Assembly: GCA_025917655.1 (NCBI GenBank)
Contig: CP084612.1
Span: 1,302,001 to 1,366,000 of the forward strand
Direction of reading: 5' to 3'
Length of the DNA: 64,000 bases
From: Chlorella sorokiniana
Taxonomy: Eukaryota; Chlorophyta; Trebouxiophyceae; Chlorellales; Chlorellaceae
Positions within the stretch are counted from its first letter, which is position 1. Each line of letters starts with the position of its first letter. Under the pieces are notes generated by a model. It was not told the DNA's origin, did no database searches, and saw only the letters and a program-made list of their open reading frames with translations. This document shows positions 36,665 through 46,983 of this stretch, in pieces. The translations under genes and the position numbers were made by a program.

Positions 36665-39407
36665 AGAGGGGTCGCTGCCTGGGGGCTGCTGCTGGCCGCC
36701 TGGGCGCCGCCTGCTTCGCCGCCTGCAGCCGTCGCCGCTGCGTCTTGCGGTGTGGGCTGCGCAGCTGCAGCAGGCGCCGCGCCGGCGGGCGGGCGGGCCG
36801 CGACCGCGGCGGCACCGTGCGCGCGCTGGCCCAGCCGCCGCGCGGTGGCGGGCGCCAGCTGGCAGCCAAACGCGTCGCGCATGAGCAGCAGCACGCTGTG
36901 GATCTCCCCAGCGTGGCTGTACGCGTGCAGCAGCGCCACAAACAGGCCCTGGTCCAGCAGCGGCGGCTGCGCGGCGTTCAGCTCCGCGGCCCACCCAGCC
37001 AGCAGCTCCCCCGCCTGCCGCCGCTGCATCGTGCGCTCCAGCTGCGCGGAGGGGCTGGCCTCGCTGTCGGCCCGCGACGAAACTGCAGCAGCGGGCAGGC
37101 GGCGCGGTGTGCATGGCTCAGAGCCTGCGCCTCACAGCCAGCTTTACCCCCATCCCATCCACGCACCACCAGGCAGCCCGCATGAGAGGCCAGACAGCCA
37201 GAGGGGGACCGGGCGTTTGCACCCGCCGCCTCGCACAGCAGCGGCAGGCCAGACAAGCTGCCTCCACGGCAGCTGCCGTGCCTCCCAATGCCCCCGCCCG
37301 CACCCCCTCCCCCAACCCCCACCCCACCCCCAACCCCACCCCCACACACCACCGGGGCATGCATACGCACCAAGCCCTGGCCCTGCTCACCCAGCCGCTC
37401 TGCCCAGTGCCGCACGCAGGCCAGCAGGGCGTGGAAGGTGGACGCGTCTGGGGGATGGCGGCGGCGCGCATGCGGGAGCGAGCCTCCTCGATGCCCTGGA
37501 CCGGTGCAGCAACGAGAATGGATTGGGGTTTGTGTGCAGCCTACGGGCTCGGGGCTGCACCCCTGGCCCCCTCAACATCCTTGCACGCACGCTGCCCTCC
37601 CCCCACCCCCCACCCCAAAAACCCACCCGCCCCACACTTCACCACACCACTCACACGCACGCACCAGCTGCCCACCTGCAGGTCTCCCTCCCGCGCCAGG
37701 ATGTGCAGCAGGGCGTTGTGGTGCACGCGCGCGGGGGCCACCCCCTCAGCCTCCAGCTCAGCCAGCAGGGCCTGGGCAGCGCCGGGGTCACGCTCCGCTG
37801 CGGGCGCATAGGGGGGTGGGGAGTAGGGTGGTGGTTGTGTGTGGATGGGGGCGGGTGGGGGCGGGCAAGTGCGCGCTTGTGTGTGTGGGAGAGCGGTTTG
37901 AGGGGGGACAGCACCGCGGACGGGCCCAGCAACAAGCCGCCGTGCAGCGGCGCATCGCAGCGGCGACAGGCTCGACAGCAGCGGTACTGCAGGCCGCCCC
38001 GCCCGGGCCCTCACCCGCGCAGGCCTTGAGCATGAGGGAGAGCGTTTCGCGGGTGGGGGCCAGGCCCAGCCGCCGCATCTCCTCCAGCCCCTCCCGCACC
38101 GCCGCCAGGCCGTCGCCGTGGGCCAGCGAGGCGCGCAGCAGGCTGTGGTAGGTGCCGCGGTCGGGGGCAGGCCGCGCAGCGTGGCCAGCGCCGCCACGCG
38201 GCGCGCGCCGCCGCCTCCCCCGCCGCCTGCGCCGCCGCGAGCAGCTCGTTGCGCGCGGCCTGCATGCTGCGCACCGCATCCGGGGCCCGCCGCGCACCGC
38301 CTTCTCCCCCGCCGCTCCCGCCAGCAAGCGGCACCGATGCATCCACCGGGAGCAGGCCGGCGAGCGGTCCAGCATGGCCTCCAGCGCTGCGAGCGCCTCG
38401 AAGCGCCCGGCAGCCGCCAGCGCCGCCACGCGCGCGCCGTGCAGCCGCGCCTCCCTCCCCTCGCCGCCCGCCGTGGCCAGCGCCGCCTGCCAGGCCGCCT
38501 CGGAGCCGTCTGCGTCGCCGGCGGCTCCGTGCATGCGGATCACTTCAGTCCAAAGCGGGCGTCGGGGGCGTAGCGCCCTGCCCGCTGGAACAGCTCGTAG
38601 CATTCTCGCGCGGTGGCGGTGGCGCCTGCAGCAGCAGCAGCAGCAGCCGCCGCCACAGCTGGTCGAGACCTTGCCCGAGAGCGGCGTCGCGGCAGCGCGC
38701 CCGCCAAGCGCAGCAGGCGAAAAGCATGCGCCGCCTGGCGCAGCCGCAGCTGCCCCGCCCTCACCTGCCCTGTTGCACGCCTGCAGCAGCACCGTGAACA
38801 TGGGGGTGCGCCGCCGCTTGGAGGGCACGCTCCACAGGTAGTGGCGCGCGTCGGCGTGGCGCCCGGCGGCGCACAGCGCGCGCAGCACGGCGGTGTGCGC
38901 CATCAGCCCCACCGGCACCCCCAGCCGCCACATGTGCCCCACCAGGCGCCGCGCCAGCTCAGCGTCGGCGCTGTCCGCCGCCGCCGCCAGGGCGAGGTCG
39001 AAGAGCGCGGCGCGCTGGCGCGGCGGCCACCCCGCCGCCGCGCCGCCGCCGGGCGGCAGCAGGCGCAGCACCTCGCCGCAGCTGCCGCGTGCCAGGGCGG
39101 CCTGCATGCGCTGCCGCAGATGGGACAGCGACGCGTCCTCCTGAGCGACCGCCGCACTGCTGGTGCCTGGCTGGCCCTGCTCTGCCTCTAGCTGCTGGCT
39201 GCTGGCGGCGGCGGCAGCGGCGGCGGTCCGCAGCGAGCGTCGTCCATCCGCCGCGCTGGAATGTGAACCCTTCCCGAGGCTCAAGGACAGCGTGATGAGC
39301 GCCTGGTGGAGCCCGTCCCAGGGCTGCAGACCACCCGCGGCGATAGGGCCGCATGATGCGGCCGCAGGCTGCACGCCGCGACGCAGCTGGATGATCAACG
39401 ATTGCAT
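35326..39407 (-). CDS. Pentatricopeptide repeat (PPR) protein, probably organelle-targeted
   Basis: PPR proteins are helical-repeat RNA binders that act on plastid or mitochondrial transcripts. The minus-strand gene starts MQSLIIQLRRGVQPAAA, a basic, acid-free presequence. PPR-like units are scattered through about ten exons: MFTVLLQACNRAG (about 38790), APDARFGLKVIRMHGAAGD, DRGTYHSLLRASLAHGDG (about 38140), TRETLSLMLKACAGEG (about 38030), VHHNALLHILAREGDLQ (about 37700), PLFNAAISACTRVGRWHMA (about 36520), TTVTHNAMLKA (about 36080) and DRASWSTLLAGGRRLL (about 35740). The C-terminus is Glu/Asp rich and ends EQQEDEDDW at the stop 35328-35326. A CTG run (36632-36664) encodes poly-Ser. Several frame slips make the exact exon set uncertain. 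The target RNA is unknown. Confidence 0.75.
36632..36664. repeat. (CTG)11 trinucleotide run, poly-Ser in the PPR gene
   Basis: The plus strand reads CTG repeats, AGC codons on the coding minus strand. Similar but shorter CTG runs lie at 15279-15301 (poly-Gln in the GET2-like protein) and 59362-59388 (poly-Gln in the EDEM-type protein). Confidence 0.9.
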
Positions 39408-39821
39408 GGTAGCACATCACGCCATCATCAACACTGCTCCGAGCTCAGTGTCTGAGCCGGCAAGAGCTGCTGCCAAAAGGTGTCGGAGAGCCCCAAAGCT
39501 TGTTGAATTGATGTGAATACAACCAAACGGTCGCATTCGACACAGCGAATCGGGACGTTTCGAACGCTGGGGTGCACAGCTGCGCCACATCAGCGTGAGC
39601 GGGCGTTCTCCAAAACAAGGCCCCCTTGGCCATAGCAGGGCCCACAGTCCCGTTCGTTTGCGTTGCAGGCAAACCTTAACCTATCAAACAACCAGCACAA
39701 GACGCTGTCGTCCTGAGCTGACTTGCAAAATCCTCCTTGGGTTGCAGCCACCCTTGGACCGCAGCCAGCCCACCTCAGCCTCAACCTCATCTTCGTCACC
39801 ATCCCTGGCAGCGGTGCCAGC
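39408..39821. promoter_or_regulatory. Divergent intergenic region (PPR / YeaO-like)
   Basis: A 414-bp stretch between two divergent starts, clearly more AT-rich than the coding regions, is expected to carry both promoters. No defined element is identified. Confidence 0.45.
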
Positions 39822-40621
39822 ATGGCTGGGATGCAGGAGGGCAGCGACAGCACGCGCATCCAGCTGAAGCGTGCCTACGAGCGGCCTGCCGCCAGCGATG
39901 GCCAGGGCATGCTGGTGGATGCGCTGTGGCCGCGCGTCGTCAAGAAGGACAGGCTGCAGCTGCAGGTGCGCTGTGCCGCTGCCCGGGCTTGACGCTTGCA
40001 GAGCGGGCAGCGCATGGAGGCTGGCCGGACATGCAGCCACGCGCAAGCTCGACATGCCCTCAGTGCCGTGCTTTCCTCGCGGCATGCATGCGCCCGCTCG
40101 GGCAGGAGTGGCTCAAGGGAGTGGCCCCCAGCGCGGGGCTGCGCCGCTGGTTCCACGCCCAGCCCGACCGCTGGAGCGACTTCCAGCGGCGGTACCAAGC
40201 TGAGCTGGAGGCGGCCCCGGACGCCTGGCAGCCTGTCCTGGAGGCTGCACGCCGCGGTAAGGTGACAACCTGGCGGGTGGCAGGCGAGGCGTGCCGGCTG
40301 TGCAGCTTGCAGCAGCGGCACTGAGTCTGCTTTTGCACTGCGCAGCGGCGAGGCGCTGCCCCCTAGCGTCCTGCCAGCCTGTGCCACGGTGGCCTCGCCG
40401 CTGCCTGGCGCCTGCAGGTGACGCTGCTGTACAGCGCAAAGGACCAGCAGCACAACAACGCGGTGGTGCTGCGGCAGTTCCTGCAGCGCAAGCTGGAGGG
40501 AGAGCTGGGGGCAGCTGGAGGCGCGGGGCGTGCCAGCAAGCGCGCGAGGGGCACCGAGGCTGCCCAGCCCAAGGGGGAGCCGGCGACGAGCAAGAGACAG
40601 AGGCAGGGCAGGGAGCCTTGA
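39822..40621 (+). CDS. YeaO-like DUF488 family protein with a basic C-terminal tail
   Basis: Three exons encode a small protein of the bacterial YeaO/DUF488 group, whose biochemical role is not established. Exon 1 reads IQLKRAYERPAASDGQGMLV and DALWPRVVKKDRLQLQ. Exon 2 (40106-40261) reads EWLKGVAPSAGLRRWFH, WSDFQRRYQAELEAAP and ends EAARRGK. Exon 3 (from 40419) reads VTLLYSAKDQQHNNAVVLRQFLQ. All these are signature blocks in the right order, and both introns are phase 0 GT-AG. Beyond the family domain the protein carries about 45 extra residues with SKRARG and SKRQRQ clusters, which could act as a nuclear signal. The ATG at 39822 is preferred because the domain starts about fourteen residues later. 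The introns rule out simple bacterial contamination. Confidence 0.88.
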
Positions 40622-41030
40622 GGGAGCCCACGTGAGCCTGTTTGTAGCAGAACCTGTTCCTTAGGCAGAGGCAGAGGCACTGCAACCGCAAGCCTGTCCT
40701 CAACTGCTCGCGGCGTGTGCTTGCACTCTGTCAACGCCTGCCTGGTGCCGCATCCCCTTACAAGGGTTTCTGGCGGCGATCTGGCTGCTTGCAGGGGCAG
40801 TCAGACCTCGTTGCTCTGTTGACTGGCCACAGTTGGTTCTACAAGGTGGCCGCAGCGGGGTCGCAACACACGGGGCTCCACCCCTTGCATCGCCGCCAAG
40901 CAGCGCCGCCAGACAGCCGGGCAGGTGCTTGTTGCGGCGTGACGCTGGCAACTGCTCAGAAACCCGTTGCAAGCTGCAGCCCAGGGCTTGGAAGACTGTG
41001 AACTGACAAGCATCGGAGGCATCAAAGGCG
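40622..41030. other. Flank of YeaO-like gene and 5' part of duplicated unit A
   Basis: The first 115 bp are the 3' flank of the YeaO-like gene. From about 40740 the sequence matches 44325 onward in copy B. A first exon of the duplicated gene may lie here, but no ATG-led frame is convincing. Confidence 0.4.
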
Positions 41031-43397
41031 TTGACCTCCCGCCCAGCGGAAATGCAACGTGCGGCAGGGTCGCCAGGCGCCCAATGCTTTGTTTGCCTCG
41101 CCTCGAGCATCCGTGTGCAGCAGACTGGCCAGCAGTCCGGCCAGCATGAAGGGCAAGCCTCTAATTGGAATGGATGGAAAAGAAACAGGCTGCTAACTGT
41201 GGCCAGGTCGACCGGCCGGTCGACCGGGATCAAATTTCCGAAACTTTCCAATTGGGCAAATGAAGTCAGGTGAGAGGGAGCGGGCAGAACACCGGCAATG
41301 TATTGTGACATGAAACAGTTTTTTGCCCCAGCTGGCCACCCCCGATCGAGTTTGACTTCGTTAGTGGTGCAAAAGCTATTAAGGGGCCGTCCGGCGCCTT
41401 TGGCGCCAAGGGGGCCGCCATCACCGCCATGGGCTGGAGCCCCGCTGCGCCGCCGGGTAAGTTTTGCCGCGATGTTTGTCCCACACTGATCACAAATATG
41501 ATCGGGACGCTTCTCGATTTTGGCGAGTGACCTGCAAGCAGCTGCCGCCAAAGGGCACCCAGAGTTACCGCTGCCGCTCATGCTGCCAAGTCCCGCATCG
41601 TGTCAGCAGCTTCCCTCTTTGAATTGTTGCCATGTTCACCCTTTGCAGGCGTGAAAACTGAGGGTGACCCCAGGAGCGCTTCACAACAGATGTTCCCTCG
41701 ATGCTGGTATGTAATGCGGCCGGCGCTTGATGGTTGCCCCTTGCGCAACGTGCGCAACGGTGGCACCGTGCGTCGTACTACGTTGTGCCCATTTGGATGT
41801 CAATCGCTGTTGTTGACCCTTTCATTTCCTTTGCGGAACCTGCGGGACGGCTGCCCGCTGGAGGGGATGCACTTTGGGAGTGGTCGGCCCCCGCCGACGA
41901 CCCCGGCATGGGTTGCATCATGGCGGGACTTCCCACCGCACCCTGGTCCCTACCCGGCTGCCCGCCCCGTCGTCCAGCCGAAAGGCTGATGAAGCTGGAT
42001 ATCTTGGACTCAGAGGACACCGCCGTGGATGACCAAAAATCGAACAAATTGTTGGCGGCCGGTGGAGCCCGGCTTTGACGCCGCCAGCCGCAAACGCACG
42101 GGCGTCATGGAGTTGATGGCGGCGGGCGTGGAGCCTGGCTATGCGGCGATGCCGAAAGCCCACGTCTCATCGATGCCCGCATGAAGCTCGTCTTCAAGCC
42201 GAGCCCGACCGCTTGGCCACGTGTCGATGCGGGCAGCCGCATGCCGGTCGGCCAAACCGACAGCCGGGCCGCCGTACCCGCCGGCATGTTGAAGGTGGAG
42301 GCGCCGAGGGTGCGGCGTACCCCGCCGCCCCCGCGCCTCTGCTCCCGGTCAAGCGTGAGGTGGAAGGAGCGAAGGAGGAGGCACAGGTGGCCGCAAAGGT
42401 TGAGGCGGAAGAGGGGGCACGGGCGGCGGCGCCGGAAACGGCGCCCACCCGTGCAATGAAGCGGAAGAGGGCCAGGTGAGAGCATAACCCGCCTTGCCTT
42501 TTTGCCGCAGAGCACGCGCACTCAAGGCGCCTTGAGCCACCTCCCCCACTTGACCGACCTCATCCCTACCGCTCTCGCTCACCGCAGCACAAAGAAAGAC
42601 GAGGCGGAGGCGGCCCCCGAGCCCGAGCGCGCCGCCGAGCTCGAGCCGCCCCCCGCCGCCAAGAAGTCACGCAGCGGACGGTCAACGAGCCGCGCGCCGG
42701 TGAAGAAGCACAAGGGGCGGCGCAAGGGCGGCATGAACGTGCCGCGGAGCCGCTGCACCGGCACCACCTGGATGAGCGGGGGGACTGTTGGGCAAGGGGG
42801 CCAAGCAGGTGCGGGCGGAGGGGGCAAGGGGGTGTGGGGGAGGGTTGGTGAGAATAGGTGTGTGCCCGAGGCCCAACCTTGTTGCCGGCTGCGTTTAGCC
42901 GAGCCTTGCCGCGAGCCCTTGTCATGCCCGCCGTCCGCCCTTGCCCCGTGCCGACCTGCGTGCACCTAACCTCATCTCGCGCCCCCGCAGCCGTGGCCGA
43001 CCGATTTGAGACCCGCACCGACTCCCCGAACGCCAAGGTGCAAGCTCGCCCGCCGCGCAAGCAGGTGAAGGCGCGCCGAGATCCGATTGCGAGGGGGCCT
43101 GCTCCGGGAGGTGAGGGCGCCGCCGCCGCCTGCCCCACTTGCCGCCCTTGCCGGCTGCCGCCAGCCCCGCGCAAAGAACGGCGATGCCAAAGAATGAAGT
43201 GCTTTGCGGGGAGGCGCGTGGCCGGCAAGGAGTTGTGCTGACTGGCCGTTGCTTGCGTGCTCTGTCCCCATGTTGCGAAGGGTTGCGCCAAGTCCAGGAG
43301 GGGCCCCACCCCGGAGCTGGACAAGAAGCGCCTCAAGCGCGAGGGCTCGCTCACCTGGCACGCCTTTGAGGCGGCGTACCTTGAGCCGGGCCTTTGA
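41031..43397 (+). pseudogene. Decayed copy A of a lineage-specific basic nuclear-type protein gene
   Basis: The exon layout mirrors copy B: NWNGWKRNR and IKFPKLSNWANEV, then EFDFVSGAKAIKGPSGAFG, GVKTEGD, the Pro-rich region, KSRSGRSTSRAPVKKHKG, VADRFETRTDSPNAKVQ, and an end reading FEAAYLEPGL with the stop at 43395-43397. Relative to B there is a one-base loss in the GVKTEGD exon (about 41665), disruption of the long central exon (42000-42310), a shift near the HLDERG block and many CTG/CAG to CCG/CGG changes. The early exons are intact because that part was recently homogenised with B. It could still be expressed if some changes are sequencing errors. Confidence 0.6.
41206..41225. repeat. 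20-bp perfect palindrome, copy A
   Basis: GGTCGACCGGCCGGTCGACC is its own reverse complement and lies inside a predicted exon (encoding RSTGRSTG). It is repeated at 44789-44808. Confidence 0.95.
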
Positions 43398-43607
43398 CTG
43401 ATGCGCGGCTTGTTTCTTTGGGCTGGGACAGGTGCCGTGCGGAGGCAGCCATGGCATAACTAACGGCGAGATAGCTGTCTACCGCCGGCAAGCATCTTGA
43501 CCCATCTTGAACTCTCTCAATGCGGACGAGGGCAAAGCACACCACGCTGGTCCTTTGCAACCAGGCATGCTGGTCAATCGAGCACCATCCCTCACCAGAT
43601 TGACCCC

Positions 43608-43609
<2 letters not shown>

Positions 43610-43644
<35 letters not shown>
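43610..43644. repeat. (CA)n microsatellite
   Basis: Seventeen or so CA dinucleotides, absent at the equivalent position in unit B (about 47165), so it expanded or was lost after duplication. Confidence 0.95.
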
Positions 43645-43645
<1 letters not shown>

Positions 43646-43822
43646 ACCCCGGGCTAGTTGCTTTCTTGTGCACACTCCTCCAAAAGACCGCGGAACACGC
43701 ACTTGCTCTGAACTTTCATCTTGCTTTCCTAACTGTGGTTTTGTTAGTTTCTTCGCCATTATTGACATGCCTTGCGTCCCCGCCACACCTTGACCCCAAG
43801 CCCGACACTTTGGTTGGCGCTT

Positions 43823-43827
43823 TGTAA
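43823..43827 (+). terminator. TGTAA poly(A) signal, copy A
   Basis: This is the equivalent of the TGTAA at 47360-47364 in copy B, so the motif is kept in both units. Confidence 0.4.
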
Positions 43828-44613
43828 TTGCACATGCTCTAAACCTCGAAATGCGGTCAGGCCTCTCAAATCAGGTGTCAATGCAAGGCCGAAACTGTCG
43901 AGAAGATAACCGTGGCCCCCGCCCGTGTGTGGTCACGAGCGGTGGTAGGAGCCGAGGAAGCACCGGCCCGCATCTTGATGACTTGTGCCCCGTCCCCACC
44001 TGGTCTATTGCATCCATGCAAAGAACACGATGAAGGAGGGTTGCGCCCCCGTTAGTATGGGATTTACAAACAAGAAGCACCACGGGTCGATGCGCGCGTC
44101 GACGTGGCGCATGTTGCGCGTGTGTTACAGGCCGCCGCCGGAAGAATAAATGTCCCTCGCGTAACCAAATAGCGGCACGCACCTTGTGCACCTTGGCGCT
44201 TTGTGCCATACAACACTTACGGGCGAGCGGGCGCCCGACACCGAGCAATCACCGTAGGTAGGGGCACCGCGACCGCATGCCCGCCCGCATTGTGCGATTG
44301 CGTACTCTATCGGGCCGCTCGCCCGGTGCCACATCCCCTTACAAGGGTTTCGGCGGCGATCTGGCTGCTTGCGGGGGCAGTCAGACCTCGTTGCTCTGTT
44401 GACTGGCCACAGTTGGTTCTACAAGGTGGCCGCAGCGGGGTCGCAACACACGGGGCTCCACCCCTTGCATCGCCCTCGCAAGCAGCGCGCGCCAGACAGC
44501 CGGGCAGGTGCTTGTTGCGGCGTGACGCCGGCAACTGCTCAGAAACCCGTTGCAAGCTGCAGCCCAGGGCTTGGAAGACTGTGAACTGACAAGCATCGGA
44601 GGCATCAAAGGCG

Positions 44614-46983
44614 TTGACCTCCCGCCCAGCGGAAATGCAACGTGCGGCAGGGTCGCCAGGCGCCCAATGCTTTGTTTGCCTCGCCTCGAGCATCCGTGTG
44701 CAGCAGACTGGCCAGCAGTCCGGCCAGCATGAAGGGCAAGCCTCTAATTGGAATGGATGGAAAAGAAATAGGCTGCTAACTGTGGCCAGGTCGACCGGCC
44801 GGTCGACCGGGATCAAATTTCCGAAACTTTCCAATTGGGCAAATGAAGTCAGGTGAGAGGGAGCGGGCAGAACACCGGCAATGTATTGTGACATGAAACA
44901 GTTTTTTGCCCCAGCTGGCCACCCCCGATCGAGTTTGACTTCGTTAGTGGTGCAAAAGCTATTAAGGGGCCGTCCGGCGCCTTTGGCGCCAAGGGGGCCG
45001 CCATCACCGCCATGGGCTGGAGCCCCGCTGCGCCGCCGGGTAAGTTTTGCCGCGATGTTTGTCCCACACTGATCACAAATATGATCGGGACGCTTCTCGA
45101 TTTTGGCGAGTGACCTGCAAGCAGCTGCCGCCAAAGGGCACCCAGAGTTACCGCTGCCGCTCATGCTGCCAAGTCCCGCATCGTGTCAGCAGCTTCCCTC
45201 TTTGAATTGTTGCCATGTTCACCCTTTGCAGGCGTGAAAACTGAGGGCGACCCCCAGGAGCGCTTCACAACAGATGTTTCCTCGATGCTGGTATGTAATG
45301 CGGCCGGCGCTTGATGGTTGCCCCTTGCGCAACGTGCGCGGTGGGCCGCTGCATGCTCTGCCGCAGTGGGTGTAGGAGTGGCTGTCACTGGCCGCACTGC
45401 CCCTTGATAAACGTGCAGGGCAACTGCATGGCGGAGCATGATGATGTCTGGGGCTGGCCCCCGGAGACGGCCCCGTCGTTGGCTGCATCATGGCGGGGCT
45501 GCCAAGTGAACCCTGGTCGCTGCCAGCCCTGCTGCGCTGTCCCCTTGCCCAAGTGCTGTGGAAACTGCAAAGCCCGGACGCAGAGCACGCCATCAAAGAT
45601 GATGTGATCGCTGATCTGAAGGCTGGCAGCCAGTGGAGCCCCAGCTTTGACCAAGGCGTCATCGGCGTCGGCAAAGGCAGGGGCGTCTTGGAGTCAACGG
45701 TGCCAACGGCAGCCTTGGAGCCTGGTTGTGTGGCAATGCCAGAAAGCCCACGTCTCATCGATGCCAGCATGAAGCTCGTCTTCAAGCTGAGCCCGACTGC
45801 TTGGCCACGTGTCGATGCGGGCAGCTGCATGCTGGTCGGCCAAACCGACAGGCTGGCTGCCGTACCCGCCGGCATGCTGAAGGTGGAGGCGCCAGAGGGT
45901 GCGGCGTACCCTGCTGCCCCTGCGCCTCTGCTCCCGGTCAAGCGTGAGGTGGAAGGAGCGAAGGAGGAGGCACAGGTGGCCGCAAAGGTTGAGGCGGAAG
46001 AGGGGGCACAGGCGGCGGCGCCGGAAACGGCGCCCACCCGTGCAATGAAGCGGAAGAGGGCCAGGTGAGAGCATAACCCAGCTTGCCTTTGCTGCAGAGC
46101 ACGCGCACTCAAGGCGCCTTGAGCCACCTCCCCACTTGACTGACCTCATCCCTACCTGCTCTGCTCACCGCAGGCACAGCAAAGACGAGGCGGAGGCGGC
46201 CCCCGAGCCCGAGCCTGCCGCCGAGCTCGAGCCGCCCCCGCCTGCCAAGAAGTCACGCAGCGGACGGTCAACGAGCCGCGCGCCGGTGAAGAAGCACAAG
46301 GGGCGGCGCAAGGGCGGCATGAACGTGCCGCTGGAGCTGCTGTACCAGTACCACCTGGATGAGCGGGGGACCTGTTGGGCAAGGGGGCCAAGCAGGTGCG
46401 GGCGGAGGGGGCAAGGGGGTGTGGGGGAGGGTTGGTGAGAATAGGTGTGTGCCCGAGGCCCAACCTTGTTGCTGGCTGCGTTTAGCTGAGCCTTGCCGCG
46501 AGCCCTTGTCATGCCCGCCGTGCTGCCCTTGCCCTGTGCCGACCTGCGTGCACCTAACCTCATCTCTGCCGCCCCGCAGGCTGTGGCCGACCGATTTGAG
46601 ACCCGCACCGACTCCCTGAACGCCAAGGTGCAGTCTGCCCTGCTGCACAAGCAGGTGAAGGCGCGCCTGAGACCTGGCTGCGAGGACCTTCTCAGCGAGG
46701 TGAGGGCGCCGCCACCAGCCGCCCCACTTGCCGCCCTCGCCGCTGCTGCCAGCCCTGCTGCAGCAACGGCGATGCCAGCAACAGAAGTGCTTTGCAGGAG
46801 GCTGCGTGGCCGGCAAGGAGTTGTGCTGACTGGCCGCTGCTTGCGTGCTCTGTCCCCTTGCTGCAGAAGGGTTGCGCCAAGTCCAGGGCCCCGACCCTGG
46901 AGCTGAACAAGAAGCGCCTCAAGCTCGAGGGCCTGCTCACCTGGCAGAAATTTGAGGCGGCGTACCTGAAGCCCCGCAACTGA
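44614..46983 (+). CDS. Lineage-specific basic nuclear-type protein, copy B (family not recognised)
   Basis: No known family is recognised. Exons inferred from frame and GT-AG sites end at 44852 (IKFPKLSNWANEV), then 44914-45041 (PPPIEFDFVSGAKAIKGPSG), 45233-45290 (GVKTEGDPQERFTTDVSSML) and a central exon of about 45490-46064 (PSEPWSLPALLRCPLAQVLW, EVEGAKEEAQVAAKVEAEEG, ending AMKRKRAR). After these come 46173 onward (EAEAAPEPEPAAELEPPPP, KSRSGRSTSRAPVKKHKG, NVPLELLYQYHLDERG), 46580-46699 (VADRFETRTDSLNAKVQSAL) and 46867-46983 (LTWQKFEAAYLKPRN). The KRKRAR and KKHKGRRKGG clusters suggest nuclear location. The C-terminal helices are of mixed charge. One G is missing in the run after HLDERG (about 46368). 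The start codon is not settled; 44614 only marks the open frame. All function is unknown. Confidence 0.55.
44789..44808. repeat. 20-bp perfect palindrome, copy B
   Basis: Same 20-base self-complementary sequence as at 41206-41225, in the same exon position. Confidence 0.95.

Larger units (their letters stand above)
40740..43975 (+). repeat. Tandem segmental duplication, unit A
   Basis: Direct repeat of unit B at an offset of about 3.58 kb. From 40760 to about 41755 the two units are nearly identical (a handful of differences in about 1 kb). From about 41755 to 42110 they barely align, and from 42110 to about 43960 they align again with clearly more substitutions and indels. The unit carries one whole gene and its 3' flank including a (CA)n tract. 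Confidence 0.85.
43398..44613. other. 3' flank of copy A, spacer, and 5' part of unit B
   Basis: A (CA)n tract at 43610-43644 and a TGTAA at 43823-43827 fall in the copy A 3' flank. From about 43975 to 44325 the sequence has no counterpart in unit A or B and no coding signal. Unit B begins near 44325. Confidence 0.5.

Noticed and set aside
40700-41581. Long minus-strand open frame (293 codons) with CxxC motifs, repeated as 285 codons at 44307-45164
   Set aside because: It is antisense to exons and introns of the duplicated gene. Its apparent conservation only reflects the near identity of the two units, and it shows no domain or splice logic of its own.
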